In this document: one piece after another, positions 34,303-41,163 of the stretch
How positions within the stretch are numbered: the stretch's first letter is position 1
Layout of the letters: the number at the start of each line of letters is the position of its first letter
IMG/VR virus record: IMGVR_UViG_3300024265_000061
Coordinates: 1 to 55,673 of that record
Origin: a virus
Strand: one strand, 5' to 3'
DNA length: 55,673 nucleotides
Position numbers and translations under genes: made by a program
Notes under the pieces: model-generated
The model's database searches: none
Told to the model about the DNA's origin: nothing
What the model saw: only the letters and a program-made list of their open reading frames with translations

Positions 34303-34870
34303 GAAGGTACTACATATTGCGACCTTTACTGGGAAGGTTTTCGATTTGCTGAATCCGAAGCCGGAGATGGTGTGTATAGAAGATATTGCTCATTCACTGG
34401 CCTATCAGTGTAGGTACACTGGGCACACCAAAATATTCTATTCAGTCGCTCAACATTGTGTATTGATGGCAGAGAATCCTGATTTTCCTGGTGATCCTAT
34501 GAAAAAACTGCTCCATGATGCCGATGAAACGTATCTTGGGGACATAGCAAAACCTTGGAAAGACCTTCTTCGAGTACAAAAGGGTTATGGTGTGGGCAGT
34601 AGAATAGAGGGTGTTGGAAAGACTGAGCAAGCAGTTCAGACGGTAATTGGAGAAGCATTAGGAGTAGATTTGAGCTTCTCTGAGGATGTTAAAGAGAGTG
34701 ATATTAGGATGGCAGCAACTGAGATTCGAGATGTGATGACAGAAATGGATGCTACTTTTCTATGGGGATATGATCTTGGCGACGAGGCACAAGAACGAAT
34801 AATTTCTTGGAGTCCTGAGATTGCGGAGGTACGATTCTTGAAAACATATAATAACTTAAAAAAAGGATAA
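34295..34870 (+). CDS. HD-domain nucleotide phosphohydrolase, YfbR/DatZ-like
   Basis: 191 residues. FTGKVFDLLNPKPEMV, CIEDIAHSLAYQCRYTGHT, FYSVAQHCVLM, LLHDADETYLGDI and a late D give the H...HD...D metal site of YfbR/DatZ-type phosphohydrolases, which remove phosphate from deoxynucleotides. DatZ of Z-genome phages removes dATP, but no purZ was found here, so a general dNTP-pool role is safer. Neighbour 33321 supports this. Confidence 0.85.
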   Translation: MAEKVLHIATFTGKVFDLLNPKPEMVCIEDIAHSLAYQCRYTGHTKIFYSVAQHCVLMAENPDFPGDPMKKLLHDADETYLGDIAKPWKDLLRVQKGYGVGSRIEGVGKTEQAVQTVIGEALGVDLSFSEDVKESDIRMAATEIRDVMTEMDATFLWGYDLGDEAQERIISWSPEIAEVRFLKTYNNLKKG

Positions 34871-34874
34871 AAAT

Positions 34875-35783
34875 ATGAGGTTGTTAGATATTGAAATACA
34901 ATGCGATGGGCGTAGTGATAGAGTGGAGATTTTTCCGTTATGGGATATACATATTGGGAAACATAACTGCAACGAATCGGCTTTGAAAAAAGAGGTTTCC
35001 GAAATCGTAAAACGAGATGCGATGCCGGGGCGTCATGTTCGGGTTTTACTTGGAGGGGATGTTTTGAATGCCGTCAATCCTAAAGATATAAAGAGGTTTG
35101 ATTTCTCAGATGTGGCAGAATGGCTTTTGTCTGGGAGAGTGGCTGATATAAAAGATAAACTGTCCAATATGACAACACAGGAGGTTAAGAGAGCCGTAGG
35201 AATCCTTAAACCAATAAAACATCTGATTGTTGGAGCACTTGAGGGGAATCACGAGAAAGTAATTCGCAAGAGAGTTAATCAAGATATTCAAATGGCATTA
35301 TGTGAGAAACTTGAGATTCCTAATTTGTCGGACGAGGTTCTGTTGCGGTTTAGATTCAGGCGGGGTGGTCGGACGGGATCATCTATTGTTGTGGTTGCTC
35401 GGCATGGATATGGAGGAGGCCGGAGTGCGGGGGCCGAGCCAATGAAATTAAAAGCTATGCTGGATGAATGGGTATGTGCGGATGTTTGCATCAGTGGACA
35501 TACGCATACTTTCTGTAATCTACCCCCACAGCCAATGGCATGGTTGCCCACACGAGGAAAGATGCCAGTAGATTTATTGTGGAAACATCGTTTCGCTCTT
35601 AATCCGGGATGCTGGCTCGATAGTCATTCCGTTGGCAGGGGGACTTATGAATCCAATAACTGCTATCCGGCCAGAGCGTTTATGACAGCTAAGATTGTAG
35701 TATGGCCTTTTTATGATCAATATGTAGGGGGCCGGGAATATGTATCCCCCAAAATCGAAATACGAAGCTATCCGATTCTTTAG
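34875..35783 (+). CDS. Calcineurin-like metallophosphoesterase
   Basis: 302 residues with all family motifs in order: LWDIHIG (DxH), LLGGDVLNAV (GD), GALEGNHEK (GNHE), ARHGYGGG (H) and SGHTHTF (GHxH). These bind two metal ions. SbcD/Mre11-like DNA nuclease activity is possible given the context, but no capping domain or SbcC partner is present; only the SMC remnant at 29798 hints at one. ATG 34875 follows AAAAAAGGATAAAAAT. Confidence 0.85.
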   Translation: MRLLDIEIQCDGRSDRVEIFPLWDIHIGKHNCNESALKKEVSEIVKRDAMPGRHVRVLLGGDVLNAVNPKDIKRFDFSDVAEWLLSGRVADIKDKLSNMTTQEVKRAVGILKPIKHLIVGALEGNHEKVIRKRVNQDIQMALCEKLEIPNLSDEVLLRFRFRRGGRTGSSIVVVARHGYGGGRSAGAEPMKLKAMLDEWVCADVCISGHTHTFCNLPPQPMAWLPTRGKMPVDLLWKHRFALNPGCWLDSHSVGRGTYESNNCYPARAFMTAKIVVWPFYDQYVGGREYVSPKIEIRSYPIL

Positions 35784-35794
35784 AAAGGAAAATT

Positions 35795-36022
35795 ATGAAT
35801 GTAAGTAAAATTCAAATGCTTAGTGAAGAACACGCAGAGTTAAAGATTTTTCACGATAGTTGTTGTTATGAGGTTGCACAACTTACCGTTGATGGGGGCG
35901 GTGTACCTTCTGCGTCCTTATCAAGTCGCACAACCCACCGAATCATTATAATGGTACGGAAAGCTCTTTTTGAACAACTTGGTAAAATAGAAGCGGAAAT
36001 CAAAAGAGAAACTACAGTATAA
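35795..36022 (+). CDS. Small protein, 75 aa
   Basis: 75 residues; GAAAGGAAAATT precedes ATG 35795. Mixed composition, helical end (FEQLGKIEAEIKRETTV). Family not recognised. Confidence 0.5.
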   Translation: MNVSKIQMLSEEHAELKIFHDSCCYEVAQLTVDGGGVPSASLSSRTTHRIIIMVRKALFEQLGKIEAEIKRETTV

Positions 36023-36035
36023 TTGGGGTTTAGCG

Positions 36036-36203
36036 ATGGGAATTAAAGGCAGTTGGAGACGACCGAGGCAGATTACCCAAGAGGAGGAATCTCTGCGTTG
36101 GATGCTTATTGATGGACAGATTTCCTTGGCTACTTACAAGCGGAGATTTGCCAAGCTCAAGCGGCAAGGATTGATTCAACGGAATGGGCGGGTTTTGAAA
36201 TGA
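36036..36203 (+). CDS. Small basic protein, 55 aa
   Basis: 55 residues from ATG 36036; basic with a possible helix-turn-helix-like middle (EEESLRWMLIDGQISLATY, KRRFAKLKRQGLI). Weak ribosome site (GGGGTTTAGCG). The stop overlaps the HNH-AP2 start (ATGA). Could bind nucleic acid; role unknown. Confidence 0.5.
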   Translation: MGIKGSWRRPRQITQEEESLRWMLIDGQISLATYKRRFAKLKRQGLIQRNGRVLK

Positions 36204-36673
36204 AACGCATAGAATTGACGCAGGGACAGATTGCTTTAGTTGATGACACTGACTACGATTGGCTGAACCAATACAAGTGGTGTGCTTATAAACCTCCGAC
36301 TGGGGGCTTTTATGCTAAAAGGGAAGAATCTGGACGGACGATCCTTATGCACCGTCAAATCCTGGGATTAGAAAAAGGAGACAAACGACAGGGCGACCAC
36401 CAAAATCACAACACTTTGGATAACAGGCGAGAAAACATTCGGATTTGCTCTTGTCAACAAAACCAAAGGAATCGGAAACCCAGACTAAATATATCCAGCG
36501 TTTATAAAGGAGTTTCTTGGTATAAGCGTTGCAAAAAATGGCAAGCCCATATACAAATGAATAAGAAAAGAAAACATTTAGGCTATTTCAAACGAGAAAG
36601 GGAGGCTGCTTTTGCTTACAACGAAGTAGCGAGGAATCTCTTTGGAGAGTTTGCATGGCTAAATCCAGTATAA
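36200..36673 (+). CDS. HNH endonuclease with AP2 DNA-binding domain
   Basis: 157 residues. MHRQILGLEKGD and GDHQNHNTLDNRRENIRIC form the HNH core; SSVYKGVSWYKRCKKWQAHI and HLGYFKREREAAFAYNEVA form an AP2 domain that reads DNA. This HNH-AP2 layout is standard for phage homing endonucleases. Start overlaps the previous stop by 4 nt. Confidence 0.9.
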   Translation: MKRIELTQGQIALVDDTDYDWLNQYKWCAYKPPTGGFYAKREESGRTILMHRQILGLEKGDKRQGDHQNHNTLDNRRENIRICSCQQNQRNRKPRLNISSVYKGVSWYKRCKKWQAHIQMNKKRKHLGYFKREREAAFAYNEVARNLFGEFAWLNPV

Positions 36674-36869
36674 ATTTTGCGTATTGAATTTACGCAGTAT
36701 CCCGAGCGAATGGTAGAGTCCGATAATCCTTCTTGTCCGATAGTACTCCCGCCCCCCCAGTGGCGTCCGATAACTTTTGGGCACTATCGGGAAAAATGCC
36801 ATTATCATTATACCACACAAGTAAAGGATAGTCAAGGGAAAAATATTTTGGTTTTTCGGGATTTTTAGC
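36674..36869 (+). other. Intergenic stretch with three TCCGATA repeats
   Basis: Three direct copies of TCCGATA at 36719, 36736 and 36766, a near-inverted copy TATCGGG at 36785 and a C7 run. The same heptamer recurs at 39919 and 39972 in the large intergenic region. A 63-codon TTG-started frame (36677-36868) crosses it but lacks a ribosome site. Likely protein-binding repeats rather than a gene. Confidence 0.4.
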
Positions 36870-36898
36870 TTGCATTTTGCTTGTTAGTGTGCTATAGT
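36870..36898 (+). promoter_or_regulatory. Sigma70-like promoter
   Basis: TTGCAT (36870-36875), 17-bp spacer, TATAGT (36893-36898). TATAGTTTATATA here recurs at the promoter ending at 37397, so the two promoters are near copies. Confidence 0.65.
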
Positions 36899-36939
36899 TT
36901 ATATATGCAAAACAGGATATTTATTTGGAGGATTGAAAA

Positions 36940-37062
36940 ATGAAAAAATTAGCGGAGTATTTGGCAAGAGGTTTGCAGGTTCAATTAGACAGGGCAGGCA
37001 AGCATATCGAATTGGTTACACTTGAGGCTTGGGTATTAACAATGCTGCGGAGGCTGATATGA
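36940..37062 (+). CDS. Small helical protein, 40 aa
   Basis: 40 codons from ATG 36940 with TTTGGAGGATTGAAAA upstream, a strong site. Helical (YLARGLQVQLDRAGKHIELV), ending in MLRRLI, where LRR is written by a CTGCGGAGG motif. Overlaps the next frame by 4 nt. Function unknown. Confidence 0.5.
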   Translation: MKKLAEYLARGLQVQLDRAGKHIELVTLEAWVLTMLRRLI

Positions 37063-37166
37063 TATTTGCACACAACAAACCAAACAGGATTAAGGCATTT
37101 TGTGATTATTGGCGGTTCCGTTTACGGTTCAAACTATACAAGTACCCAGTAGTTTATATACAATAA
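37059..37166 (+). CDS. Small basic/aromatic protein, 35 aa
   Basis: 35 codons from ATG 37059 (ATGA overlap). Arg/Tyr/Phe-rich (FCDYWRFRLRFKLYKYP). Translation coupling and the terminator 23 nt downstream support a two-gene operon from the promoter at 36870. Confidence 0.4.
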   Translation: MIFAHNKPNRIKAFCDYWRFRLRFKLYKYPVVYIQ

Positions 37167-37188
37167 GACATTTTCCTCCTCCCCCTCA

Positions 37189-37224
37189 AGGCCCGGTGGT
37201 GTATGCTGCTGGGCCTGTTTTTTT
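37189..37224 (+). terminator. Intrinsic terminator
   Basis: Stem AGGCCC (37189-37194) with GGGCCT (37211-37216), extended by GG/CT pairs, then GTTTTTTT. Closes the small operon from 36870. Confidence 0.85.
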
Positions 37225-37368
37225 GACAGCTTTGGTTGGGGATGGATTGTAGTGGTTAGCTGTTTTGTGCAGGATATAATTATTCTACATCCTCCGCAGG
37301 TTATAAGATGGTTTTACGAGTAGTGGGGGAGAAATTGCAGATATTTTCTAAAGTTTATCATTTTGCAC

Positions 37369-37397
37369 TTGCGTAGTGAGGGGGAATAGTGTATAGT
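37369..37397 (+). promoter_or_regulatory. Sigma70-like promoter, near copy of that at 36870
   Basis: TTGCGT (37369-37374), 17-bp spacer, TATAGT (37392-37397) followed by TTATATA. The 220-bp stretch from the terminator to ATG 37447 holds this promoter and a CCTCCGCAG copy at 37291; nothing else is evident. Confidence 0.6.
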
Positions 37398-37446
37398 TTA
37401 TATAGTGAAACGAGTTTTTCAGGTTTTTTTGTGAGGAGGTGGAGAA

Positions 37447-37539
37447 ATGTTTTATACAAAAGAGCAGATAAAAGACAGAGTAAAACAAGCAATTCGTGTA
37501 ATTTGGTTAGCAGTAGCATCATATATTGCCTTGTGCTAA
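37447..37539 (+). CDS. Very small protein with hydrophobic end, 30 aa
   Basis: 30 codons from ATG 37447 after GAGGAGGTGGAGAA, an excellent ribosome site. The C-terminal half is hydrophobic (VIWLAVASYIALC) and may enter the membrane. First gene of the operon from the promoter at 37369. Function unknown. Confidence 0.45.
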   Translation: MFYTKEQIKDRVKQAIRVIWLAVASYIALC

Positions 37540-37555
37540 TTGCGGAGGAGTTAAA

Positions 37556-37888
37556 ATGAAAGAATATCCTAAACATTGTATCGATTGTCGGAATAAAGAA
37601 AAATGTCAACAAAAGTATCATATGCTGGCAGATACAGAACCAGTTATCGGTTATGCTAATTTTGATGCCGCTGATCTTGTTTGTGAAAATTGTTTGGATA
37701 TACAGGATCATTTTCAAGTCTTGGACAATCCCGAAGTTGATAGTCCTATTCACTGTGCTATTTGTGGTATTCCGTTAGAATGTCAATTAACAACAGACGG
37801 TATTGATTATGTGAAAGAAACTATTGAGGCCGAGGACGATTGTTGCCGGGAATTATGGCCGGTATTATTTGCAGGGGCTCTCGAATGA
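37556..37888 (+). CDS. Cys-rich protein, 110 aa
   Basis: 110 residues from ATG 37556; its ribosome site TTGCGGAGGAGTT is an 8-base copy of the genome motif. Cys groups CIDCRNKEKC, CENC, CAICGIPLEC and CC suggest zinc binding. Acidic overall. Stop overlaps the next start. Role unknown. Confidence 0.55.
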   Translation: MKEYPKHCIDCRNKEKCQQKYHMLADTEPVIGYANFDAADLVCENCLDIQDHFQVLDNPEVDSPIHCAICGIPLECQLTTDGIDYVKETIEAEDDCCRELWPVLFAGALE

Positions 37889-38034
37889 AATTGACGAAAA
37901 ACGATCTTGACAGAATGGCAAAGAGAATATCGGATAATCTGCTGGCAACGGCGGGATTAGCTAATGCCAAGAGGATTGTTGTTCAGGTTAAGAAAAATTT
38001 AATGGCTGAGGCCAAGAGGAGGAAAAACTTATGA
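37885..38034 (+). CDS. Small basic helical protein, 49 aa
   Basis: 49 residues from ATG 37885, overlapping its neighbours by 4 nt on each side. Lys/Arg/Ala-rich helices (IVVQVKKNLMAEAKRRKN). May bind nucleic acid; no family recognised. Confidence 0.5.
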   Translation: MKLTKNDLDRMAKRISDNLLATAGLANAKRIVVQVKKNLMAEAKRRKNL

Positions 38035-38507
38035 GAATCAAGAGAACCGAAGTAAAAGTTTATCCATTTGCTGAATTGTCGGACGAAGTACAGGAAACAA
38101 TAATTGAAAGATTTAGAGATTCTGCTATTGATTATGAATGGTGGGAAAATACTTTTGAAGATGCAGAGAATGTCGGGATTATAATCGAAGAATTTGATAT
38201 TGACCGGGCATCATTTTGTCGGGGAACCATTGATGACGCAATAGACACGGCCAGAGCTATCCTTAAAGGACATGGCGATACTTGTGAGACATGGCAGACG
38301 GCTAAAAACTTTCACGATGCAGTGGCAAAAGATGGAGAAGATACAGAGGATTATGAGAACCTATGTTTGGATTTTAAGTATAGTCTATTGGAGGATTATC
38401 GTATTATCCTACAAAAGGAATATGAGTATCTTCTATCAGATACAGTCATAAGAGACACAATAGACGCAAACGAATATGAGTTTACAGTCAATGGAGTATT
38501 GGCGTAA
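38031..38507 (+). CDS. Acidic phage protein of the FxELSDE family, 158 aa
   Basis: 158 residues. The start (VKVYPFAELSDEVQETIIER, then DYEWWENTFEDAENVG) matches a widespread family of small phage and bacterial proteins with an ELSDEA...DYEWW signature, sometimes labelled antitoxin-like without proof. Strongly acidic. Part of a chain of overlapping small genes. Function not established. Confidence 0.6.
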   Translation: MRIKRTEVKVYPFAELSDEVQETIIERFRDSAIDYEWWENTFEDAENVGIIIEEFDIDRASFCRGTIDDAIDTARAILKGHGDTCETWQTAKNFHDAVAKDGEDTEDYENLCLDFKYSLLEDYRIILQKEYEYLLSDTVIRDTIDANEYEFTVNGVLA

Positions 38508-38689
38508 TGCTTATTGACCATAAAATCACGGTAGAGAAGCGGATGATAGTTTACGGTTATGCTAATAGACATGACAAACATCGAGAGCAGCGGCGTAAAA
38601 GGATTAAGGATTGTATCGCGTCAATACGCAGATTGCAAAACAATCCGACTGATAAAGATAGATACTGGAATCCGGCTCACGGAGATTAG
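38507..38689 (+). CDS. Small basic protein, 60 aa
   Basis: 60 residues, starts on the last base of the previous stop. His/Arg/Lys-rich middle (NRHDKHREQRRKRIKD). No clear domain. Followed by a strong ribosome site for the next gene. Confidence 0.45.
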   Translation: MLIDHKITVEKRMIVYGYANRHDKHREQRRKRIKDCIASIRRLQNNPTDKDRYWNPAHGD

Positions 38690-38699
38690 GAGAAATAAA

Positions 38700-39005
38700 A
38701 TGAAAGTTAGAAACATGACAAACAGTAATGGTCGGGCAGTGCCAAATCAGTTTTTTATTAGTGGGATAAGCCCCGAATCATTTCAAATCGGCGTTAAATA
38801 TGAAACAGGAATACTGGGGTATGCTTTTCAGTCTTATCAAAGCGTAATCGTTTTTATGTATCGTGGACGAGTTTATCTCGACTGCAATAAATGGGACTAC
38901 TCCAAAACAGCCAGCAGATACCGGAACCTGTTTCTTGGTGAAACTACAAAAGAGACACAAGTCAAGATTGACTCCGGGGAATATATCTTGACGAACCTGA
39001 ATTAG
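38700..39005 (+). CDS. Conserved small phage protein, 101 aa
   Basis: 101 residues from ATG 38700 after TTAGGAGAAATAAA. The pattern MTNSNGRAVPNQFFI, AFQSYQSVIVFMYRGRVYLD and WDYSKTASRYRNLFLGE matches a small beta-rich protein common in phage accessory regions; function unknown. Confidence 0.6.
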   Translation: MKVRNMTNSNGRAVPNQFFISGISPESFQIGVKYETGILGYAFQSYQSVIVFMYRGRVYLDCNKWDYSKTASRYRNLFLGETTKETQVKIDSGEYILTNLN

Positions 39006-39088
39006 AGGGTAGGTTTAGGACTGATTGAATTGAGATCGTCCATTACAGAGGACGTGAGAGAATCGAATTTTAGCAAAAGGGGATAAAA

Positions 39089-39349
39089 ATGGAAATTACA
39101 GTATTGAAATGTGATAGATGTAAAAAAGAGGTTAAGGGATTGATCGAGTATAGCTTTATCAATCGTAACATTCAGGAGGAGGACGGAAATGAGAAGCCGC
39201 TTGACGGACTCACTTCTCTTATGATATTTGGCAAGCAGATAGAATATCCAACTGTTCAGGGGGGATTGTGTTTGGATTGTATTGAGGAAATCAGCAGGTG
39301 GTTAGGACATCCGGAGAATATGCTAACTGTCGGGAAGGATGGAGGATAA
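39089..39349 (+). CDS. Small zinc-binding protein, 86 aa
   Basis: 86 residues. CDRCKKEVKG at the start and CLDC later form a split CxxC pair for one zinc; the middle is loop-rich. AAAAGGGGATAAAA precedes ATG 39089. Family not recognised. Confidence 0.55.
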   Translation: MEITVLKCDRCKKEVKGLIEYSFINRNIQEEDGNEKPLDGLTSLMIFGKQIEYPTVQGGLCLDCIEEISRWLGHPENMLTVGKDGG

Positions 39350-39351
39350 TA

Positions 39352-39417
39352 ATGAATGATACTCGATACGACGACGGCGTTTTGGTTTGTAACATAACAA
39401 CAATCAGGTTAAGTTAG
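39352..39417 (+). CDS. Possible micro-protein, 21 aa
   Basis: 21 codons from ATG 39352, 2 nt after the previous stop, with GGAGGATAATA giving a strong ribosome site. Too short to judge; may serve only to couple translation to the gene at 39428. Confidence 0.25.
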   Translation: MNDTRYDDGVLVCNITTIRLS

Positions 39418-39427
39418 GAGGTGTAAA

Positions 39428-39685
39428 ATGTTGACAATAGGGGATTATAAAGAACCAACAAGTCATCCTTTTGGTATGTTAAGCAACTATGAAGAGGAGT
39501 CATTCATGGCATGGTTTCTCAGTAAGTGTATTGAGGAGGGGGATTTGGATGCAAGTATTAAGACTGTAGTAAATGAGGATCATATGTGCAGTCCGTCTAT
39601 TGGTATGTTGTTGAAAGTATCCAGTCAGACTTATAAGTTGACGACTAAAGCAAAGGGTTTGTTGTATGCCCATTATGGAGTATAA
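39428..39685 (+). CDS. Small protein, 85 aa
   Basis: 85 residues from ATG 39428 after TAGGAGGTGTAAA. Mixed helical, one CSPS segment, no recognised domain. Last gene before the largest intergenic region. Confidence 0.5.
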   Translation: MLTIGDYKEPTSHPFGMLSNYEEESFMAWFLSKCIEEGDLDASIKTVVNEDHMCSPSIGMLLKVSSQTYKLTTKAKGLLYAHYGV

Positions 39686-40198
39686 CCGGTAGAATGTAAG
39701 GGTTATGGTTATAGCCCTCATCAATCATAAAACACTCGTTTTATATTCACTTCACCGAGGCCCTGGCCGGAGCTACCTCCACTCCAACAAAGCCGGGGCC
39801 TTCACTTTGATCCATCCCAGCAGTATAAGCCCAGCTTATTATAAGTATAGCTTATAGTGTGATAGTATAAGCAAAACTTATAGTAGCTGTCGGTATTACT
39901 AAGGGATTGGCCACCGAGTCCGATAACATAAGCTCAGCTTATAGTATATGGCCCGCCAGTCCATCAGCCAGTCCGATAACATCACTGCGGAGGGGGAGGG
40001 GGGTCGGCCCCTGGGCGAAGTGTGATATTGTTGGTGAAAGGAAACGCCCGTTAAAACTCAAAAAAAATTCCGAGCCAAAATTTACGCAGTCCAGTACGCC
40101 AAAATCCCCTATAGTAAATTTTCCAAAAAATACAACATATATATAGTATCTCCCATATCCGGTTGGCAAAAAAAATAAAAAAAATCCCCAAAAATCCC
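39686..40198 (+). other. Largest intergenic region with inverted-repeat iterons; origin/operator candidate
   Basis: About 510 bp without a supported gene. It holds a hairpin ATAAAAC/GTTTTAT (39727-39744), a GC hairpin AGGCCC-GGC/GCC-GGGCCT (39758-39801), four 15-bp inverted repeats ATAAGY-NNN-RCTTAT (39825, 39841, 39867, 39928), two copies of GTCCGATAACAT (39918-39929 and 39971-39982 region), a CTGCGGAGG motif (39985) and an A-rich end. Repeats plus A-rich DNA fit a replication origin or a regulator array. Confidence 0.5.
39824..39942. repeat. Four ATAAGY-NNN-RCTTAT inverted repeats
   Basis: Copies at 39825-39839, 39841-39855, 39867-39881 and 39928-39942 with arms of six bases and a 3-base centre (CCA, ATA, AAA, TCA). 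Mostly flanked by TATAG or AGTATA. The constant centre spacing suits a dimeric DNA-binding protein. Confidence 0.75.
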
Positions 40199-40227
40199 TT
40201 GACTCAGATTCCCCAGTATACTATAAT
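40199..40227 (+). promoter_or_regulatory. Sigma70-type promoter
   Basis: TTGACT (40199-40204), 17-bp spacer, TATAAT (40222-40227). It leads into ATG 40270 after a GAAAGGA ribosome site. Confidence 0.88.
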
Positions 40228-40269
40228 ACAACCATAGAAACCGAAACCTTAATTTGAAAGGAACCCAAA

Positions 40270-40617
40270 ATGAGTGAAGTTGCCGACAAACTATGTGCTG
40301 CCATAAGACACGAGGGCGAGAAACAGCGTCAACAAGTATTGGTCTCAATTAAAATAGACCTTTCTATCCCCGAAGCAGAAAGACTTGTAGCTGAAAATAA
40401 AATTCACGATAAATCCTTCCAGTATGAACTTAAAAAAAGAATGACGGGTCTTTTACATCATATAAATCCCAACTGTGATGTGCGATTCCCAGTATTAGAG
40501 GCTGGTCATCTTAATTGTTTTGCCATAGACTATACAAATAGTGGAAGGGTAATAGAAAATCTTATCGCTGAGGCATTTGCATTTCCCCAAGAATCTCCTC
40601 GAAAGGAACCAAAATGA
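40270..40617 (+). CDS. Hypothetical protein, 115 aa
   Basis: 115 residues from ATG 40270 after AATTTGAAAGGAACCCAAA. Helical with a short beta middle; no motif recognised. First gene after the iteron region and its promoter, so a candidate for the protein that acts on that region, but there is no DNA-binding signature. Stop overlaps the next start. Confidence 0.55.
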   Translation: MSEVADKLCAAIRHEGEKQRQQVLVSIKIDLSIPEAERLVAENKIHDKSFQYELKKRMTGLLHHINPNCDVRFPVLEAGHLNCFAIDYTNSGRVIENLIAEAFAFPQESPRKEPK

Positions 40618-40877
40618 AAAACGCCGACATCGCCAAAATCCGCCAACTCCTTCAAAAAGCCCAAAAGGAGGTAGGAAATCTCACTCCTGCCGATGTATGT
40701 TATCCTTTGTATGGTGAGGTAGCGGTTGAAAAAACTATCAGCAAAGCTATCGCCCTCCTCCCATGCCCAACCTGCGACGGTGCTGATAAGTTACGCAACT
40801 ATAATTCAGCGGGCCAATGTACAAGTAGTTCCCCCTGCCCCGACTGCCAGAAAAAACCCATTGACAAACAATCCTAA
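40614..40877 (+). CDS. Zinc-ribbon-ended small protein, 87 aa
   Basis: 87 residues. A helical front (IAKIRQLLQKAQKEVG) and a C-terminal DnaJ-like pair LPCPTCDGADKL ... SSPCPDCQKKP, binding one zinc. Its 3' end contains the next promoter's -35 box. Codons are more C-rich than in earlier genes. Role unknown. Confidence 0.55.
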   Translation: MKNADIAKIRQLLQKAQKEVGNLTPADVCYPLYGEVAVEKTISKAIALLPCPTCDGADKLRNYNSAGQCTSSSPCPDCQKKPIDKQS

Positions 40878-40888
40878 TCTGCTACAAT
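40861..40888 (+). promoter_or_regulatory. Sigma70-type promoter
   Basis: TTGACA (40861-40866), 16-bp spacer, TACAAT (40883-40888), inside the end of the previous gene. It drives a 140-nt leader and then the zinc-ribbon and RepA-like genes. Confidence 0.8.
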
Positions 40889-40894
40889 ACAACA

Positions 40895-41038
40895 TAGAGC
40901 GGAGATGACAACTGAGTTAAGGAAAGGATATGCGGACACCTATCGCAATCATGCACATCAAATACGGGTCACAGCCCGTCATAGGGGCTGGTTTTGCCTT
41001 GTCCGCTTCCCCAGCCCCACCTTTTTGAAAGGATAAAA
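40895..41038 (+). promoter_or_regulatory. Attenuator-type leader with pseudoknot potential
   Basis: The leader contains a hairpin ACGGG/CCCGT (40964-40979), a terminator-like hairpin GGGGCTGG/CCAGCCCC (40984-41018) and GCGGACA (40932-40938) that pairs perfectly with TGTCCGC (41000-41006) inside the terminator loop. The latter pairing gives a pseudoknot or an alternative fold. A 43-codon frame (ATG 40905) overlaps it with the site GCGGAG too close to the ATG. It probably controls expression of 41039-42249. Confidence 0.5.
40984..41025 (+). terminator. Terminator hairpin in leader
   Basis: An 8-bp perfect GC stem with a 19-nt loop, then ACCTTTTT. The T tract runs into the ribosome site TTTTTGAAAGGA of the next gene, so termination and translation start are close together. 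Confidence 0.65.
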
Positions 41039-41155
41039 ATGAAATATCATTATGAATGTTATGAGTGCGGATTTGAGTGGGACAGTGAAGATGATGAAGA
41101 ACGTTGCTCTGAATGTGGTGCATCTGAGAATATTGAAGTAACAGAAATTTCCTGA
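41039..41155 (+). CDS. Zinc-ribbon micro-protein, 38 aa
   Basis: 38 residues from ATG 41039 after TTTGAAAGGATAAAA. CYECGFEW and CSECGASEN give a four-Cys zinc ribbon with an acidic linker (DSEDDEER). Such minimal ribbons often bind RNA polymerase or nucleic acid; the target here is unknown. Confidence 0.6.
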   Translation: MKYHYECYECGFEWDSEDDEERCSECGASENIEVTEIS

Positions 41156-41163
41156 TTAACCAG

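Noticed and set aside
34295-34870. Claim of diaminopurine (Z) DNA
   Set aside because: The HD enzyme is only DatZ-like and no PurZ exists in the contig; many ordinary phages carry such HD enzymes.
36677-36868. 63-codon TTG-started frame after the HNH-AP2 gene
   Set aside because: No ribosome site, contains direct repeats and a C7 run, and ends at the promoter.
39824-39942. CRISPR-like array
   Set aside because: Repeats are 15-bp palindromic units with irregular spacing of 1 to 46 bp, far from CRISPR repeat and spacer lengths.
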